Of a stretch of 27,843 nt of DNA, positions 7,777 through 15,149 are shown piece by piece. The notes below the pieces were generated by a model. The model had not been told where the DNA came from. It was given only the letters and a program-made list of their open reading frames with translations, and searched no databases. The translations under genes and the position numbers were made by a program. This DNA comes from a virus: positions 1 to 27,843 of the IMG/VR virus record IMGVR_UViG_3300047325_000249, one strand, 5' to 3'. How positions within the stretch are numbered: position 1 is the first letter of the stretch; each line of letters starts with the position of its first letter.

Positions 7777-9339
7777 ATGCCCATTGTCCAGCAGGGAAGC
7801 ATCAACACCACTGCTCTCGTGGTACCTGATCTGTATGTTCAGATTGTACCACCACAAAACCTCGTGCTTAATGGCGTGCCAACGAACATCGTCGGCGTCG
7901 TGGGCACTGCTTCCTGGGGTCCGATCGGTCAGCCAGTGATTACGGCGACGATGTCGGATTACGCGCAGACCTTTGGCCCTATCATTGCACGCAAATATGA
8001 TATGGGCACTCAGGTGGCGACTGCAGTGCAGCAGGGCGCCCAGGATTTCCGTTGCGTCCGTGCGACGGACGGCACCGATACCGCTGCCCAGGCTGCCATC
8101 AATGGTACGACGTTCATATTCACCGCGTTGTATACTGGTTCTCTGGGTAACCAGATAGTCTTGACAATGGGGGCGGGGTCGCAAGCCAATACTTGGCGGC
8201 TGACGGTTGCTCTGCCGGGCCTTGCGCCCGAGGTTTATGACAATGTATCTGGCACCGGTGCCGCGTTCTGGACCGCACTCGCTGCAGCGGTCAATCAAGG
8301 TCAGGGTCTGTTGCGTGGTCCCTCACAGCTTGTAGTTGCCAGCGCCAATGGCACGACGGCGGCGCCTGCAGCCTTCTCGCTTAGCCTGGGCAGCGGGAAT
8401 CCAGGGACCGATGGCGCGAGTAACATTACCGCCTTGACGTTGGTCGGGTCGGATATCCTGCCCCGTCATGGAATGTACGCTTTGCGCGGACAAGGTTGCG
8501 GAATAGCGCTGCTCGCCGATGCAGATGACCCGACTCAATACACCACTCAGGCCGGCTTCGGTCTGGAAGAGGGCATCTACATGATGCTCACGGGGCCAGC
8601 TGGTGACACGATCAGCAACGCCGTTAATATGAAACAGCAGGTCGGGCTTGATTCCTATGCGGCCAAGCTCATGTTTGGAGACTGGCTGTGGTGGTCTGAC
8701 CAGGTCAATGGCGTCATCCGCCTGGTTTCTCCGCAGGGATTTGCAGCCGGTCGTCTCGCCAATCTTTCGCCTGAGCAGTCTAGCCTCAACAAACAGCTCT
8801 ATGGCGTGATCGGTAGTCAGAAATCAGGGTTGCCAGGATCTGGACAAACAACCAGCTACTCCTCGGCTGATCTCTCCGCTCTGCTCAGCGCCGGAATCGA
8901 CGTGATCGCCAATCCACAACCTGGGGGCAGCTACTGGGGGGTTCGCGGTGGGCATAACTCTTCGTCCAATACCGCCATCGATGGTGACAACTACACCCGC
9001 CTGACGAATTATATTGCAGCGACGTTGGCCGCTGGCATGGGTCAATATGTCGGCATGGTAATTAATGCCAACCTGTTTCAGCAGATTCGTTCGACTCAGC
9101 TCAGCTTTCTGCAGAACATGCTCGGTCAGGGCCTACTAGGCAGCACGGATGGAAGCCAGCCGTTCAGCGTCGTGTGTGATACATCCAACAATCCTCTCTC
9201 GCGAACAAGCCTCGGCTACGTCCAGTCTGATGCGCAGGTGCAATATCAGTCGATCAATGAGAAATTCATCGTCAACATTGAAGGTGGCCAAACCGTACAG
9301 GTGTCGGTCCAGACGCTGCCGAGCGGGCAAACGTCATAA
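7777..9339 (+). CDS. Contractile tail sheath protein
   Basis: 520-aa protein with a strong ribosome site (GAAGGAGG). The N-terminus (VPDLYVQIVPPQ; NIVGVVGTASWGPIGQPV) and the C-terminal part (NYIAATLAAGMGQYVGMVINANLFQQIRSTQLSFLQNMLGQGLLG; VQYQSINEKFIVNIEGGQTVQVSVQ) match the layout of phage tail sheath (Mu gpL/P2 FI type) proteins, whose terminal beta strands interlock neighbouring subunits. It polymerises around the tail tube and contracts to drive the tube through the cell envelope. The tail tube gene follows immediately, the expected partner. Confidence 0.93.
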   Translation: MPIVQQGSINTTALVVPDLYVQIVPPQNLVLNGVPTNIVGVVGTASWGPIGQPVITATMSDYAQTFGPIIARKYDMGTQVATAVQQGAQDFRCVRATDGTDTAAQAAINGTTFIFTALYTGSLGNQIVLTMGAGSQANTWRLTVALPGLAPEVYDNVSGTGAAFWTALAAAVNQGQGLLRGPSQLVVASANGTTAAPAAFSLSLGSGNPGTDGASNITALTLVGSDILPRHGMYALRGQGCGIALLADADDPTQYTTQAGFGLEEGIYMMLTGPAGDTISNAVNMKQQVGLDSYAAKLMFGDWLWWSDQVNGVIRLVSPQGFAAGRLANLSPEQSSLNKQLYGVIGSQKSGLPGSGQTTSYSSADLSALLSAGIDVIANPQPGGSYWGVRGGHNSSSNTAIDGDNYTRLTNYIAATLAAGMGQYVGMVINANLFQQIRSTQLSFLQNMLGQGLLGSTDGSQPFSVVCDTSNNPLSRTSLGYVQSDAQVQYQSINEKFIVNIEGGQTVQVSVQTLPSGQTS

Positions 9340-9351
9340 GGAGATCGGATC

Positions 9352-9780
9352 ATGGCTTTGAACAACTTCTCGGTTGGTCGCGATACCCAACTGGTGGTCA
9401 TTGGTGGCTCCGGCCGAATTGACCTTTCGCATGTCACTGGCTTCGAGGCGCGCCAGCTCACCCAGTCGGTGCGTGTTGATCGTCTCGACGGTAAGCAGAT
9501 GGGTGCTGAACTTCCGAAGGGGTGGGAGGGCAGCTTCGATATCGAGCGCGGCAATTCCGTTGCCGACGACTTCATATCTTCTGCGGAACAGGCCTACTAC
9601 AATGGTAGCCAGCCCAGTCTTGGCACAATGTACCAGTATATCACTGAGACCGACGGCTCCACATCTACCTATCAGTATGAAAGCGTCACGTTCCGGCTCT
9701 CGAGTGCCGGTCAATGGAAGGGCGACGCTAGCGTCAAGCAGAAGCTCGATTTCTTTGCTTCGCGACGCATGCGAATTTAA
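9352..9780 (+). CDS. Tail tube protein
   Basis: 142-aa protein with AAGGAG upstream. Length and pattern (FSVGRDTQLVVIGG; SHVTGFEARQLTQSVRVDRLDG; LPKGWEGSFDIERGNSVADDF; YQYESVTFRLSSAGQWKGDASVKQKLDFFASRRMRI) match the beta-barrel tube proteins of contractile tails, which stack as hexameric rings inside the sheath. The WEG.FDIERG and KQKLDFFASR segments are characteristic of the family in alphaproteobacterial phages. It sits between sheath and tail assembly chaperone, the normal order. Confidence 0.9.
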   Translation: MALNNFSVGRDTQLVVIGGSGRIDLSHVTGFEARQLTQSVRVDRLDGKQMGAELPKGWEGSFDIERGNSVADDFISSAEQAYYNGSQPSLGTMYQYITETDGSTSTYQYESVTFRLSSAGQWKGDASVKQKLDFFASRRMRI

Positions 9781-9792
9781 AGGGTATAGGTC

Positions 9793-10137
9793 ATGGGGCC
9801 AGCATCGAGCATACTGACTGCATCTGCATCTGAGCAGGTAGCGACGACGGCGGATGGAACGCGGCTGACGCTGCGACGCTTGAATGCACTAGACAAGCTG
9901 AGACTGTTCAAGGCAGCTGGGCCTATTCTAGCGCAAAACGAACCGTGGCTTGGCATGGCCCTTTTGGCATCGTCGGTCATTGCCATAGACGATGTGCCAG
10001 TACCGCTGCCGGCCACCGAGCATCAAATAGAAGCAATGGTAGCGCGACTTGGGGATGCGGGTATCGCGACCGTTGCCGCTGCGCTTCGGCCCGAATCTGT
10101 CGCGCAAAGCGGATTGGTGGCCAGCGCGGGAAACTGA
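9793..10137 (+). CDS. Tail assembly chaperone, short form (gpG-like)
   Basis: 114-aa zero-frame product ending at TGA 10135-10137. It starts with a small beta part (EQVATTADGTRLTLRRLNALDKLRLFKAAGP) and is otherwise helical (NEPWLGMALLASSVIAIDDV; EHQIEAMVARLGDAGIATVAAAL), the layout of lambda gpG/P2 gpE type chaperones that coat the tape measure during tail assembly. The last sense codons GGA AAC lie inside the slippery heptamer that yields the longer gpGT-like form. Location between tube and tape measure is canonical. Confidence 0.85.
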   Translation: MGPASSILTASASEQVATTADGTRLTLRRLNALDKLRLFKAAGPILAQNEPWLGMALLASSVIAIDDVPVPLPATEHQIEAMVARLGDAGIATVAAALRPESVAQSGLVASAGN

Positions 10138-10307
10138 GCAGGCACCCCGACCTGATCGATTGCCTTTTCTTGGTCAGGAATGGGGTGCCATTCGATGTTG
10201 CCTTCAGCCTCCCAGACGATGAGCGGCTGGCTTATGTGGTCGTTCTCGGCACTCTTGCCGGGCATGTCTTCGATTGGCAAAGCATGCGGTGGACGGACCA
10301 GCAATGA
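9793..10307 (+). CDS. Tail assembly chaperone, frameshifted long form (gpGT-like)
   Basis: Predicted -1 frameshift product: residues 1-114 are the short form, then decoding continues from base 10134 in the -1 frame for 57 codons (beginning LSRHPDLIDCLFLVRNG, ending at TGA 10305-10307), 171 aa in all. The extension has the typical T-domain look (GVPFDVAFSLPDDERLAYVVVLGTLAG and VFDWQSMRW). It has no start codon of its own that would explain its conserved beginning, and its stop overlaps the next gene (ATGA). In lambda and P2 relatives the T part recruits tube subunits to the tape measure-chaperone complex. Efficiency cannot be judged from sequence. Confidence 0.85.
10128..10189 (+). promoter_or_regulatory. 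Programmed -1 frameshift signal: slippery heptamer plus stem-loop
   Basis: G-GGA-AAC (10128-10134) is a canonical X-XXY-YYZ heptamer in the correct phase, directly before the zero-frame TGA. Six bases later a stem begins: GGCACCCC (10141-10148) pairs perfectly with GGGGTGCC (10182-10189), and CCTGATC (10151-10157) pairs with GGTCAGG (10172-10178, one T-G wobble). There is a small internal loop (GA opposite AAT) and a 14-base apical loop. Spacer length and stem strength fit stimulatory structures of known -1 sites. Confidence 0.9.
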
Positions 10308-10678
10308 CGCTCATCCGGGGTTTGCGACAGTTTGAAATACGGCTCGTCCGCTTTGGCTGGGAAAGGGCGATGGCCGACGCACTAGGGGTGGTCGCGCAGG
10401 AGCTTGAGTCCCAGGTTGTGGACGTGCTGTCGCAACCAGCAAGTATCGACCATAGCATGCCGTGGCTAGAGACTGGTGCATTGCGGGATTCAATTGGCCA
10501 CAACATTGATGGCACTATGGCCATCGTCGGTTCGACTAGTGACGTTGCCGTGGATCAAGAGCTCGGCACGCGGACAGATCCGCCACGCCCATTCTTTTCT
10601 GCCACAGCTGCAGCCGCTGCCAACCATCTAGTGCAGTCGATAGCAGCGTCACTGGCACGCCATATCGAAGATCATTGA
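10304..10678 (+). CDS. Tail completion protein, HK97 gp10-like
   Basis: 124-aa protein whose ATG overlaps the stop of the frameshifted chaperone (ATGA), implying translational coupling. The N-terminal half is helical (QFEIRLVRFGWERAMADALGVVAQELESQV). The second half carries ETGALRDSIGHNI, then VGSTSDVAVDQELGTRTDPPRPFFSATAAA, matching the E.GT...PPRPF pattern of HK97-gp10-like and minor tail/completion proteins. It would act at the neck or tail tip during joining. The gene usually sits further upstream in head-neck clusters, so its place after the chaperone is slightly unusual. I chose this start over an in-frame TTG at 10274 because of the overlap. Confidence 0.72.
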   Translation: MTLIRGLRQFEIRLVRFGWERAMADALGVVAQELESQVVDVLSQPASIDHSMPWLETGALRDSIGHNIDGTMAIVGSTSDVAVDQELGTRTDPPRPFFSATAAAAANHLVQSIAASLARHIEDH

Positions 10679-10679
10679 C

Positions 10680-11948
10680 ATGATCGACGCTTACACGATC
10701 GGAGTAACGCTCGCGCTGGAGGACGGCGTCTCCGAGGGCATCGAGGCGATCCGCCGAGATCTCGCGCAACTTGACGTCGCCGTCGCGCAGAGCGAGGCGA
10801 GGCTGCTCCAGCTTCGCGAATTGGCAACCGAGGCGGGATTGGCCGTGCAAGCTGTTCGGCCTGGTCAGACTGAGAGGCTTTTCGCGCCCCTGAGCCGTGA
10901 TCCTCAAACGCTTTCGCTGCCTGCTATCAAGAATGTAGCACAGATCGGTACGGCTCCTGTGAGCACGCCGTCGCTGTTCCCGGCGCTCGAACCGCAAACT
11001 GCCGTGCCGAAACCCGAAGCTGGGGTGCCAGGGGCCGCATTGAGCGCTGTGCTGCTCCGGCCAAGCGATACGCTAGCCGCTACGCCCTTGGCACTGCCGC
11101 AAGCGACTCGCGCTCGGACCGCGGCGCCGGTGGATCCGGCGCGCCCTGTTCAGCTGTCAATAGGACCAGAGGGGCCTGCGCCAAGCGTCAAGAGGGAGCC
11201 GCAAGACAAAGTCCCGCCAGTTGATTTCGCAGCCATCGCACGATCTTTGACACCGATCCGACCGGCATCGACATCAGTATCACCACTGACGGTGCAGGAG
11301 GCAGCATCGGCACGGAACGTCAGCGCACCCATTCCTACGCCATCGCAGCCTCCGCCGATCGATGTGTCGGTCGTGCAGCCACCATTGCCGCTAACGGCAA
11401 TCGCGGCGCCCGCGGCACCCCCTGCTTCGCAGCAGCCGACAAAGGAATCACCTGCATCGCCCACCCATCTGCCGGACAAATCAAAAGCGATAATCAATGT
11501 ACCCCGTATTCCGGCCCCATATCTCCCCTCGTCGAACACATCCTCAATGGAGCTGGAGCCTCCCCAGCAAGTCTCTCCGACTGCACGGCCCTTATCGACG
11601 GCTGTGTCGCCGCCGCCGCGGCGACCTGCTTTGCAGCCTGGATCCCCATCGTTCGGCGCACCAGCATCGTCGCAACAGTCGGCCGCGCCGCTACTCCCCA
11701 TGCAGCGGCAGGTTTCTTCTGCCGAAGTAAGGACGCCCCCATCGGCCCAGCCTGATTCGGCTGATAGTCCCACGGTTCCACCCCAGTCAGATAGACCGGT
11801 GCACGCGGAACTCCATCTGGACGGCGCACTACTGGGAAGATGGGTAACGAGATACATTGAGCGCCAGGTGACTCGGCCGCAATCGGGCGCCACAGGTTTT
11901 GATCCACGAATGACGCCTAGCTGGGTGGGTGCGCCGATCGGCAACTGA
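10680..11948 (+). CDS. Short Pro/Ala-rich candidate tape measure protein
   Basis: 422-aa protein directly after the completion gene and before the baseplate genes, the only candidate for a tape measure. The first ~55 residues (YTIGVTLALEDGVSEGIEAI; ARLLQLRELATEAG) are a beta strand plus helix of the kind seen at the start of tape measures. Residues ~60-370 are a low-complexity Pro/Ala/Ser/Thr stretch with no membrane segment. The C-terminus (HAELHLDGALLGRWVTRYIERQV; TGFDPRMTPSWVGAP) is a folded-looking cap. Tape measures are normally longer, helical and partly hydrophobic, so this is atypical. Alternatives are a degenerate tape measure or an unrelated tail protein. Confidence 0.5.
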   Translation: MIDAYTIGVTLALEDGVSEGIEAIRRDLAQLDVAVAQSEARLLQLRELATEAGLAVQAVRPGQTERLFAPLSRDPQTLSLPAIKNVAQIGTAPVSTPSLFPALEPQTAVPKPEAGVPGAALSAVLLRPSDTLAATPLALPQATRARTAAPVDPARPVQLSIGPEGPAPSVKREPQDKVPPVDFAAIARSLTPIRPASTSVSPLTVQEAASARNVSAPIPTPSQPPPIDVSVVQPPLPLTAIAAPAAPPASQQPTKESPASPTHLPDKSKAIINVPRIPAPYLPSSNTSSMELEPPQQVSPTARPLSTAVSPPPRRPALQPGSPSFGAPASSQQSAAPLLPMQRQVSSAEVRTPPSAQPDSADSPTVPPQSDRPVHAELHLDGALLGRWVTRYIERQVTRPQSGATGFDPRMTPSWVGAPIGN

Positions 11949-11990
11949 TGCGATGCCTGCGGGACACAGAGGCGTGCCTCACCCGCGTAA

Positions 11991-12092
11991 ATGTCGGTCG
12001 TCCTGATGCTAATTGACGTCAGCCGCAAGCCGTGTGGCATCACAATCCAAGGCTACTATTCCTGGGCATCATTGAGCATTTTACGACCGTGA
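11991..12092 (+). CDS. Possible 33-aa small ORF, or remnant, in the tape-measure/baseplate gap
   Basis: ATG 11991 to TGA 12090-12092 encodes MSVVLMLIDVSRKPCGITIQ followed by 13 more residues. If that TGA is ignored the same frame runs on for 15 codons to a TGA at 12138-12140 that overlaps the next ATG (12137), the spacing typical of this operon. No ribosome site is evident. It could be chance, a tiny gene, or a small gene broken by a stop. The rest of the 188-base gap shows nothing else. Confidence 0.2.
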   Translation: MSVVLMLIDVSRKPCGITIQGYYSWASLSILRP

Positions 12093-12136
12093 CGACGGTA
12101 TCCAACGCGTCAACTCCTTAGTCCGAACACCATGCG

Positions 12137-12877
12137 ATGACGAATACAACGCTTCTCCTCGGGCCGGTGACCTTTCAAGACTTCGAGGTTCCTTGTGGGA
12201 TCAATTTCGGTGGCAGGCAGCGCTTAGCTGTACATCGCCTTCCTGGTGGCGTCAGGGTCATTGATGCACTTGGACGCGATGATGCCGATATCTCCTTTGC
12301 TGGTATCTTCAGCGGCGACGACGCGACACTACGCGCACGATTGCTTGACGAAATGCGGGTCTCAGGTTTGGTTCTTCCACTGACCTGGGACGTGTTTTTC
12401 TACACTGTCATAATAAGTCGATTTCAAGCCGACTACGCCACCAGCAATTGGATACCATATAAAATCACCTGCACAGTGCTACGCGATGAGGCCAGTGCCC
12501 TGATTGAAGCGGCCTTATCCTTGGGTGCTTCCGTGCTGAGCGATGTCAACGCGGCGATAACCCAGGCGGCTGCGGGCGGTGTCGATATCTCAACTCTACA
12601 GTCGACGCTGTCGGATCCATCGGCAACGATAAGGGATACCGCAGCCTATGGAACCGCACAGTCGGGCCTCTCAGCAGCGCAGTCCAGCCTCAGCAGCGCG
12701 GTCGACGGGGCGGGAGCCGCATTGCCAATCAGCACAATAAACGCGCCAGGAAGTGCCTCAGCTGGAGTTACCAATCTGACCACTGCCATCAGTGCCTCGC
12801 AACAGCTCGGCCAACTGACAATAGCGCAGGCATATCTTGGACGCGCGGCAACAAATCTGTCGAATGCGAGCACCTGA
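12137..12877 (+). CDS. Tail/baseplate protein in tube-initiator (gpN-like) position
   Basis: 246-aa protein. The N-terminal ~115 residues are a beta-rich domain (LLLGPVTFQDFEVPCGINFGGRQRLAVHRLPGGVRVIDALGRDDADISFAGIF in three strands; WDVFFYTVIISRFQADY), reminiscent of proteins that join the tube to the hub. The remaining part is Ala/Ser/Thr-rich and helical (SALIEAALSLGASVLSDVNAAI; QSGLSAAQSSLSSAV). It lies between the tape measure candidate and the LysM-type gene, where Mu-like phages encode gpN (DNA circularisation/baseplate). Homology to gpN is not claimed; the baseplate role is inferred from gene order. Confidence 0.6.
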   Translation: MTNTTLLLGPVTFQDFEVPCGINFGGRQRLAVHRLPGGVRVIDALGRDDADISFAGIFSGDDATLRARLLDEMRVSGLVLPLTWDVFFYTVIISRFQADYATSNWIPYKITCTVLRDEASALIEAALSLGASVLSDVNAAITQAAAGGVDISTLQSTLSDPSATIRDTAAYGTAQSGLSAAQSSLSSAVDGAGAALPISTINAPGSASAGVTNLTTAISASQQLGQLTIAQAYLGRAATNLSNAST

Positions 12878-12879
12878 TC

Positions 12880-13065
12880 ATGATGACTATTACGGTCGCT
12901 GGAGGCAACCTATTCCAGATCGCCGCGCAGCAGCTAAATGATGCGACGCAGTGGATCAGGATAGCACAGCTGAACGTAATCGATGATCCTATGCTAACCG
13001 GCATCGTGACGTTATTGATCCCCGACGTGGACGCGAACGCCGGTGGCGGCATTGCCGCCCAGTGA
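12880..13065 (+). CDS. Small LysM-type tail protein (gpX-like)
   Basis: 61-aa protein two bases after the preceding stop. The sequence follows a LysM fold: TVAGGNLFQIAAQQLNDATQW, then IRIAQLN and a final LTGIVTLLIPD. P2 gpX and XkdP-type proteins have such a domain and stabilise the hub-tube junction. A second ATG at 12883 is equally possible as start. Its 3' end overlaps the GTG proposed for the hub gene. A tail role is well supported by the gene order; peptidoglycan binding in the mature virion is only a family-based possibility. Confidence 0.75.
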   Translation: MMTITVAGGNLFQIAAQQLNDATQWIRIAQLNVIDDPMLTGIVTLLIPDVDANAGGGIAAQ

Positions 13066-14245
13066 CGCGGTGAGCAACAGTATATTCGCTGACATCGGTA
13101 CTCCGACCGTCGATGGCTCGGTTGGATGGCAAACGGCGGTCCCGACGCTCGAATCCACGTGGCGGGCGCCGCGGTTGCGCCTGCTGGCTAACGGAGCGGT
13201 CATAGGGGGAGTCGTAACGGCGGATGTGCTGTCAAATAACCACTATGCCGCTGATCGATTCAGCGTTGTCGTGGCTCTCGGTGTCGATCTTTGGGCTAGT
13301 TCCACTTATTGGGCGTCGCAGACAGACATCCTAGTCGACGTTCAATTTAGCCTTGATGCAGGGTCCACCTTCATCAGCTTCATCCAGGGGCTAGCTGACG
13401 TCGTCTCCATCGATGTGCTGACAAGCACATTACACATAGAAGGTCGCGACCTCACAGCAGCGCTGATCGATAACCGCACGCAGGAAACCTTTGCCAACCG
13501 GACATCGAGCGAGATCGCCACAATACTAGCTCAACGCCACAATCTTACACCGATCATCACGGCAACGACTACGCCAGTTGGTCGCTATTATCAGAATGAA
13601 CACGATCGGATCGCGCTGAATCAGTTCAGCCGATCCATGACTGAATGGGACCTATTGATCTTCCTCGCTGGTCAGGAAGGATTCGACGTCTTCGTCACCG
13701 GGACGTCCCTCTATTTCCAGCCTTCGGCAGGTTCACTATCGGCTCCCTGCACGTTAACGCCCGGCCAGCTTCAAGACCTTAGGCTGGAGCGCTCGTTGAC
13801 TTTGGCGCGGGATATCGTAGTCACGGTCAAAAGTTGGAATAGCCGCCAGCAGGATGCGTTCACCCAGACCGTACGTGCATCCGGTCGGACCAGCGGCGGC
13901 ACTGGCGGCACAGGGCGATCCGGTCCGCCGCAACACTACGTCTTCGTCCGACCCAATTTGACGATGGATGATGCGTTGAAGCTGGCACAACAGAAGGCCG
14001 CTGAATTGGCTCAGCATGAACGGGTGTGGGAAGCTACGATGCCTGGCGATCTTACGCTCGATCCACGTTCTATGATCCAGCTGATCGGAACGGAAACCGA
14101 CTTTGATCAGCTTTACTTCATCGATACAATAGAACGGCATCTTTCACTTGAAAGAGGCTTTGTACAGCACGTGCGGGCGAAAAATACTTCGCCTCGCACC
14201 ACCTCGACCACGCCGGCGGATATCGTCGGCAGCGTGACCGGGTAA
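13043..14245 (+). CDS. Baseplate hub protein, gpD/late control D-like
   Basis: 400-aa protein beginning at GTG 13043, which overlaps the LysM gene by 23 bases; a GTG at 13070 is an alternative start and neither has a good ribosome site. Features: RAPRLRLLANGAVIGGVVTADVLSNNHYAADRFSVVVAL, the N-terminal beta domain of hubs, with the two strand segments split by a turn; then IEGRDLTAALIDNRT, a central SSEIATILAQRHN and a C-terminal LQDLRLERSLTLARDIVVTVKSWN barrel. This is the P2 gpD / Mu gp44 hub layout that forms the tail tube-like trimer above the spike. A Gly/Thr/Ser-rich loop (SGRTSGGTGGTGRSG) interrupts the C-terminal part. Confident as hub from sequence and order. Confidence 0.82.
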   Translation: MAALPPSDAVSNSIFADIGTPTVDGSVGWQTAVPTLESTWRAPRLRLLANGAVIGGVVTADVLSNNHYAADRFSVVVALGVDLWASSTYWASQTDILVDVQFSLDAGSTFISFIQGLADVVSIDVLTSTLHIEGRDLTAALIDNRTQETFANRTSSEIATILAQRHNLTPIITATTTPVGRYYQNEHDRIALNQFSRSMTEWDLLIFLAGQEGFDVFVTGTSLYFQPSAGSLSAPCTLTPGQLQDLRLERSLTLARDIVVTVKSWNSRQQDAFTQTVRASGRTSGGTGGTGRSGPPQHYVFVRPNLTMDDALKLAQQKAAELAQHERVWEATMPGDLTLDPRSMIQLIGTETDFDQLYFIDTIERHLSLERGFVQHVRAKNTSPRTTSTTPADIVGSVTG

Positions 14246-14250
14246 GCTCA

Positions 14251-14766
14251 ATGGATCGCTTCATTAACGCATTGAAAGCGGAAGCAGGCCGCCTCGATCA
14301 GATTCAGGCTCAGCCACGCTTTGGTTTGGTTACTTCTGTTGATCCTGTAAATGCCACGGTTCGGGTAATGTTGCAGCCGGAGTCGGTGTTAAGCGGCTGG
14401 TTGCCTCTGCTGTCGCCGTGGGTCGGTGCCGGCTGGGGCATGAGCTGCCCGCCGGCGCCTGGTGATCAGGTGTTTGTATTGTGTCAGGAGGGAGATGCGG
14501 AGCACGGTGTTGTCGTTGGTCGAGCTTTCAGCAATGTCGCGAGTTCGCCGCAGGCGCCGTCTGGAGAGCTATGGCTGGTACATCAGTCGGGCAGCTTCTT
14601 GAAGCTCCTGAACAATGGCACCGTCCAAATCTCCGGCGACTTGCATGTCGCCGGAGATGTATATGACAGCCATGGCTCGCTCGCAGAGTTGAGAGGCCAT
14701 TATGATGGCCACATTCATACGGACTCCCGTGGTGGTCCGACGTCGGCGGCCAGTGAGCAGGACTGA
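14251..14766 (+). CDS. Baseplate spike protein, gpV-like
   Basis: 171-aa protein. Residues ~20-100 form an OB-fold (RFGLVTSVDPVNATVRVML; WGMSCPPAPGDQVFVLCQEGDAEHGVVVGRAFS), and residues ~105-150 are short beta repeats of a triple-stranded helix (SGSFLKLLNNGTVQISGD; LHVAGDVYDSHGSLAELRG). The end carries HYDGHIHTD, with HxH at 154-156. In P2 gpV and phi92 gp138 such an HxH motif binds an iron ion at the needle tip. The trimer pierces the outer membrane on sheath contraction. Location between hub and wedge genes is standard. Confidence 0.88.
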   Translation: MDRFINALKAEAGRLDQIQAQPRFGLVTSVDPVNATVRVMLQPESVLSGWLPLLSPWVGAGWGMSCPPAPGDQVFVLCQEGDAEHGVVVGRAFSNVASSPQAPSGELWLVHQSGSFLKLLNNGTVQISGDLHVAGDVYDSHGSLAELRGHYDGHIHTDSRGGPTSAASEQD

Positions 14767-14768
14767 GC

Positions 14769-15146
14769 GTGTACGATCTCTCACTCCAATGGGGCAGTGA
14801 TCTGTCTATCGGTCCGACCGGCGATCTCGCGCTTGTGAGCGGGTCACAGCTGGGCCAGCAACGCGTATTGCGCCGCCTGATGACAAATGCTGGCGACTAC
14901 ATATGGCAAATCGGGTATGGCGCCGGCCTTGCGCAGTTCATAGGCCAACCGGCGAATGCGTCACAGATTCAGGCAGTTGTACGTAGCCAGATATTCAAGG
15001 AGACGACTGTCTCTCGAACGCCAGAGCCAACTATTACCGTGCAGTTCAGTCCGTCCGACGGCACCGGCACGGTCTTCCTAGAAATTTTGTATGTCGATGC
15101 TGCGTCGGGACAGACTCAGCTATTATCCTTCTCAGTCAATGGATGA
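14769..15146 (+). CDS. Baseplate wedge protein, gpW/gp25-like
   Basis: 125-aa protein starting with GTG two bases after the spike stop. The central region (DLALVSGSQLGQQRVLRRLMTNAGDYIWQIGYGAGLAQFIGQPAN) followed by VRSQIFKETTVSRTPEPTITVQFSP is the gpW_gp25 pattern, in which a conserved helix and beta sheet mimic a sheath subunit and start sheath polymerisation on the baseplate. Sequence order spike-wedge-J-I is that of P2 and Mu. GTG is the only sensible start here. Confidence 0.85.
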   Translation: MYDLSLQWGSDLSIGPTGDLALVSGSQLGQQRVLRRLMTNAGDYIWQIGYGAGLAQFIGQPANASQIQAVVRSQIFKETTVSRTPEPTITVQFSPSDGTGTVFLEILYVDAASGQTQLLSFSVNG

Positions 15147-15149
15147 GAT

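Noticed and set aside
11150-12043. 297-codon minus-strand ORF opposite the Pro-rich protein
   Set aside because: Gly/Cys/Ser-rich translation that is the reverse-strand image of a Pro/Ala/Thr-rich coding region; no domain pattern, and it is antisense to a well-placed phage gene.
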